NCBI GenBank assembly: GCA_014653775.1
Contig: JACWEA010000001.1
Coordinates: 92,722-156,721 of the forward strand
DNA length: 64,000 nt
Direction: 5' to 3'
Source of the DNA: Pelagibacterales bacterium SAG-MED30
GTDB lineage: Bacteria > Pseudomonadota > Alphaproteobacteria > Pelagibacterales > Pelagibacteraceae
Shown: piece after piece, positions 61,858 to 64,000 of the stretch
How the letters are laid out: every line of letters starts with the position of its first letter
How positions within the stretch are numbered: the first letter of the stretch is position 1
Notes under the pieces: generated by a model
What the model saw: only the letters and a program-made list of their open reading frames with translations
Told to the model about the DNA's origin: nothing
The model's database searches: none
Made by a program: the position numbers and the translations under genes

Positions 61858-63771
61858 TTATCTTTTTTTATAAATTATCCAAGGAGAAATATCTTTATAT
61901 AAAAAATAATTATCTAATATAAATTTATCAGCGTTTGGTGCATTTTTTCTACTTTTAAACCAATTTATTTTTGATGAATAAACGATATAATTTGGTCCTG
62001 ATGCTTTTAGTTCTCTAATGAAGTCATTTTCTGTCCAGTTTTGAATAATATGAGCATTAACATAATATTTTGTACAAGTAGGTTTGCCAACTAAATATGG
62101 TATTGCATTATCATCTGTAAACTGTTGAACACAACTTTCGTCTTTAGTTAGATCTTTATATATTTCAATAAAATTACGATAATCACTGTTTAAAAATTTT
62201 TTATCATCAACTTTTGTCATCATATGAAAATTTTTATTAGAATTTAAAATATTTAAAATGTTTGAATAATTATTTTGAAAAAAAAATAAAAAACAGATTA
62301 AAGTAGATAGAGTAAAAATATAAATTTTTTTATTAAAAAAAATATTAATTTTACTAAAAATTTTTGAATCACTAATTTTATCAATTAAATAATAAGAAAT
62401 AAAAAAAAATATCAATAATGTATAAAGTCCTGAAGTGTACTTTATATGAGGACCATCTGATCTCATTAACCCAGATTTAAAAAAAATAATTGAAGAAATA
62501 AATAGATAAAATAGTAAAAATTTTGACTCAAGGCTTTCTTTTTTTAATTTGTCAAAAATATAATTAATTAAAAAAACTCCTGAAATAACGATTAATAATA
62601 AAGCTTTTGTATGTCTTGTTGATTTATCAGTAAAAGGTTTAGGAAATTCTAGTCCAATTAAGTAGTCTGAAATATTTAATATTATGAAGTACTGATTAAT
62701 AAACTCTTTAAATTCATTATTTGATATTAAACTATAAAATATTAACCAAGATAATATTATACCTAAAATAATCTTATAAAAATCATCAAATTTTTTTATT
62801 AAAAATAAATATATTAATACAATTATTAATAAAACATTTATATATGTTCCAATATCCCAATAAAACAAAAGTGATAATAAAGAAAAAAAACCTACCAGAA
62901 ACGAACTGAAAATATTATTTTTTTTTGAGGTTATAACGTTAAAAACTAATAAGGTAAAAATTAAATATATAAAAATTCTAGGATGTAAAGGTGTTACATG
63001 TTCATAAAAACTAGCTAATGTTATGGTAGATAAGGTAAAAATTAAAAATAAAATTTCTTTGTGGTTAGTAAAATCAAGACTATTAATAATTTTTCTACAA
63101 ATTAAAATAATAAATATTTTATTTAAAAGAATTAAAAATTTGAAAGAAAATCTTTGAATTCCTATGGAATAATCATCAAACATATAATTAAAAAAAATTC
63201 CTATAGAATTTCCCAAAAAACCATAGTCAAAAAATGTCCCAGTCCAAATCTTATTTTTAGAAAAAAAATTTAACTGAGCTGTTAAAATAGTACCTTCATG
63301 ATGGCTATCAAGTGCACCTAAAAAATCTTTATGATTTAAATTGTAAAATTCTAATATTGAAAATATTATAAATATATAACACAAATAATTTATATTATTA
63401 TTTGAAGTAGAGCTTTTGGTCTGAAAAATTTTGGAAGTTATTAATTCTTTATTATATTTTAAAAAAGCGCCAAAATATAAAATGAGTGGAAAAATAATAA
63501 AAAACAATCCTCTTAAAGTATCATTAAGAGGGTTAATTTTATTTATAGAGTATTCGCCTATAATAGTATTCGAAGAATTGTATGGAAGGGAAATAAAGCT
63601 CCAAACTATAGTTGAAAAAATTATGCCTAAGATTAGAAACAACCAAGGTATAGTTTTTTTCATTAAGTGTTTTTTTTCCCAATTAGTCCATATTTCACCC
63701 CTAAAATCTTTAAATGATTCCGGTTTAAATATTTTAATTTCCTTTAATTTTTTATCGTAAGAAATTTTCAT
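61858..63771 (-). CDS. Large polytopic membrane protein, possible GT-C-type glycosyltransferase
   Basis: 637 residues with about a dozen hydrophobic segments from residue 40 onward. The C-terminal soluble part has FLNSDYRNFIEIYKDLTKDESCVQQFTDDNAIPYLVGKPTC and ends NYFLYKDISPWIIYKKR. It resembles surface-polysaccharide membrane proteins with periplasmic C-terminal domains; no catalytic motif is certain. Residues 1-36 look foreign: see the separate entry. An ATG at 63663 (Met37, MKKTIPWLFLIL) may be the original start. Confidence 0.7.
   Translation of the reverse strand: MKISYDKKLKEIKIFKPESFKDFRGEIWTNWEKKHLMKKTIPWLFLILGIIFSTIVWSFISLPYNSSNTIIGEYSINKINPLNDTLRGLFFIIFPLILYFGAFLKYNKELITSKIFQTKSSTSNNNINYLCYIFIIFSILEFYNLNHKDFLGALDSHHEGTILTAQLNFFSKNKIWTGTFFDYGFLGNSIGIFFNYMFDDYSIGIQRFSFKFLILLNKIFIILICRKIINSLDFTNHKEILFLIFTLSTITLASFYEHVTPLHPRIFIYLIFTLLVFNVITSKKNNIFSSFLVGFFSLLSLLFYWDIGTYINVLLIIVLIYLFLIKKFDDFYKIILGIILSWLIFYSLISNNEFKEFINQYFIILNISDYLIGLEFPKPFTDKSTRHTKALLLIVISGVFLINYIFDKLKKESLESKFLLFYLFISSIIFFKSGLMRSDGPHIKYTSGLYTLLIFFFISYYLIDKISDSKIFSKINIFFNKKIYIFTLSTLICFLFFFQNNYSNILNILNSNKNFHMMTKVDDKKFLNSDYRNFIEIYKDLTKDESCVQQFTDDNAIPYLVGKPTCTKYYVNAHIIQNWTENDFIRELKASGPNYIVYSSKINWFKSRKNAPNADKFILDNYFLYKDISPWIIYKKR
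63664..63771 (-). pseudogene. Truncated sugar 3,5-epimerase-like N-terminus fused to the membrane protein
   Basis: The first 36 codons read KIFKPESFKDFRGEIWTNWEKK, in parts matching the N-terminal strand of RmlC/WxcM-like sugar epimerases (FxDxRGE-WT-W). The cupin domain that should follow is missing; the frame runs straight into a membrane protein. It is preceded by an aminotransferase gene two bases away, a common neighbour of such epimerases. Inference from motif memory. Confidence 0.45.
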
Positions 63772-63773
63772 GA

Positions 63774-64000
63774 TTAAATAACTAATGAATTAAGATCTTT
63801 ACAAAGTTTTCTTATTTTATTTTGATCTAAAAATTGATTATTACCAAAGTAAACTGAAAAAAAATGCATATGCTCCGTATTTTTTAAACTAATAATTCTC
63901 TTTTTATTTACCAGTCTTTTTAGGTAAGGCTGACGCAATTGGTTCCCTAAACTTCCTAATCTATATTCTACAGAGTTTTTATCTAATATAGTCAGGATTT
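63774..64000 (-). CDS. DegT/DnrJ/EryC1 (RfbH-like) aminotransferase, C-terminal fragment
   Basis: The last 75 codons of a gene that continues beyond the window. Seen: RLGSLGNQLRQPYLKRLV, then KRIISLKNTEHMHFF and SVYFGNNQFLD, which align by eye with the end of RfbH-type PLP sugar dehydratases or aminotransferases (AGNLTRQPY, LxNTDxxM, VYPGL). It would act in surface polysaccharide nucleotide-sugar synthesis. No full length is seen. Confidence 0.6.
   Translation of the reverse strand, partial: ILTILDKNSVEYRLGSLGNQLRQPYLKRLVNKKRIISLKNTEHMHFFSVYFGNNQFLDQNKIRKLCKDLNSLVI

Noticed and set aside
1-64000. tRNA, rRNA, CRISPR array, insertion sequence or prophage
   Set aside because: No cloverleaf-like segments, direct-repeat arrays, transposase, integrase or phage-structural genes were seen by reading; gaps are too short for most.

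Overview
The window is very AT-rich, densely packed chromosomal DNA with no gene-free stretch longer than about 150 bases. Gene content and order point to an alphaproteobacterium, most likely a streamlined marine member of the SAR11/Pelagibacterales group. Supporting signs are the NDUFA12-like gene followed by a DUF2155 gene, iscR leading a SUF operon, split XdhC genes, a free-standing B12-ribonucleotide-reductase C-terminal-like protein, mostly 1 to 4 base overlaps inside operons, and many convergent genes whose stop codons interlock. The assignment rests on recalled protein families, not on a search. I see no tRNA, rRNA, CRISPR array, insertion sequence or prophage.

Layout. 1-9169: a Hda/DnaA-like ATPase and aspS, a NrdJb-like protein, NDUFA12 and DUF2155 proteins, then aroQ-accB-accC, thiS-thiG and an RNase E/G. 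9273-17968: PBP1A, prfB with its programmed +1 frameshift, an AsmA-like protein, tyrS, anmK and an alpha/beta hydrolase. 18051-24270: iscR with a clear IscR-type operator and the complete SUF iron-sulfur operon (sufB, C, D, S, U, T, A), followed by a 56-codon small ORF and glnA. 26055-28161: a YbaK-type deacylase, an EamA permease and a TauE/SafE permease.

28176-41746 is a molybdenum-centred region. It holds cofactor genes (moaB, mocA-like, moaA, moaC, moaD, moaE), three molybdoenzymes (a form II CoxSLM-type hydroxylase, MsrPQ, and a SorAB-like sulfite dehydrogenase with its cytochrome c) and the CoxG/XdhC maturation genes. 41790-50482 holds a GYD protein, an aldehyde dehydrogenase with a fumarylacetoacetate-hydrolase-family protein, ppc, ccdA, a flavodoxin-fold oxidoreductase, a gamma-butyrobetaine-hydroxylase-like dioxygenase and hisN-like phosphatase.

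50475-53977 (minus strand) is the least explained part: ten consecutive small genes (73 to about 158 codons) encoding two secreted proteins, three small ferredoxin-like or otherwise unassigned cytosolic proteins, a cupin, an NTF2/SnoaL-like protein and three small membrane proteins. It sits downstream of a terminator and palindrome-rich leader and is my best candidate for an undescribed system. 54087-61839 holds cysK/cysE, a VOC protein, a LysE-type exporter, pseudoazurin, an HpsN/HisD-like dehydrogenase with a phosphotransacetylase-family enzyme, a BASS transporter, a regulator with two winged-helix segments and a small tail-anchored protein. 61858-64000 begins a surface-polysaccharide region: a large membrane protein whose first 36 residues look like a remnant of a sugar epimerase, and the end of a DegT/RfbH-like aminotransferase.
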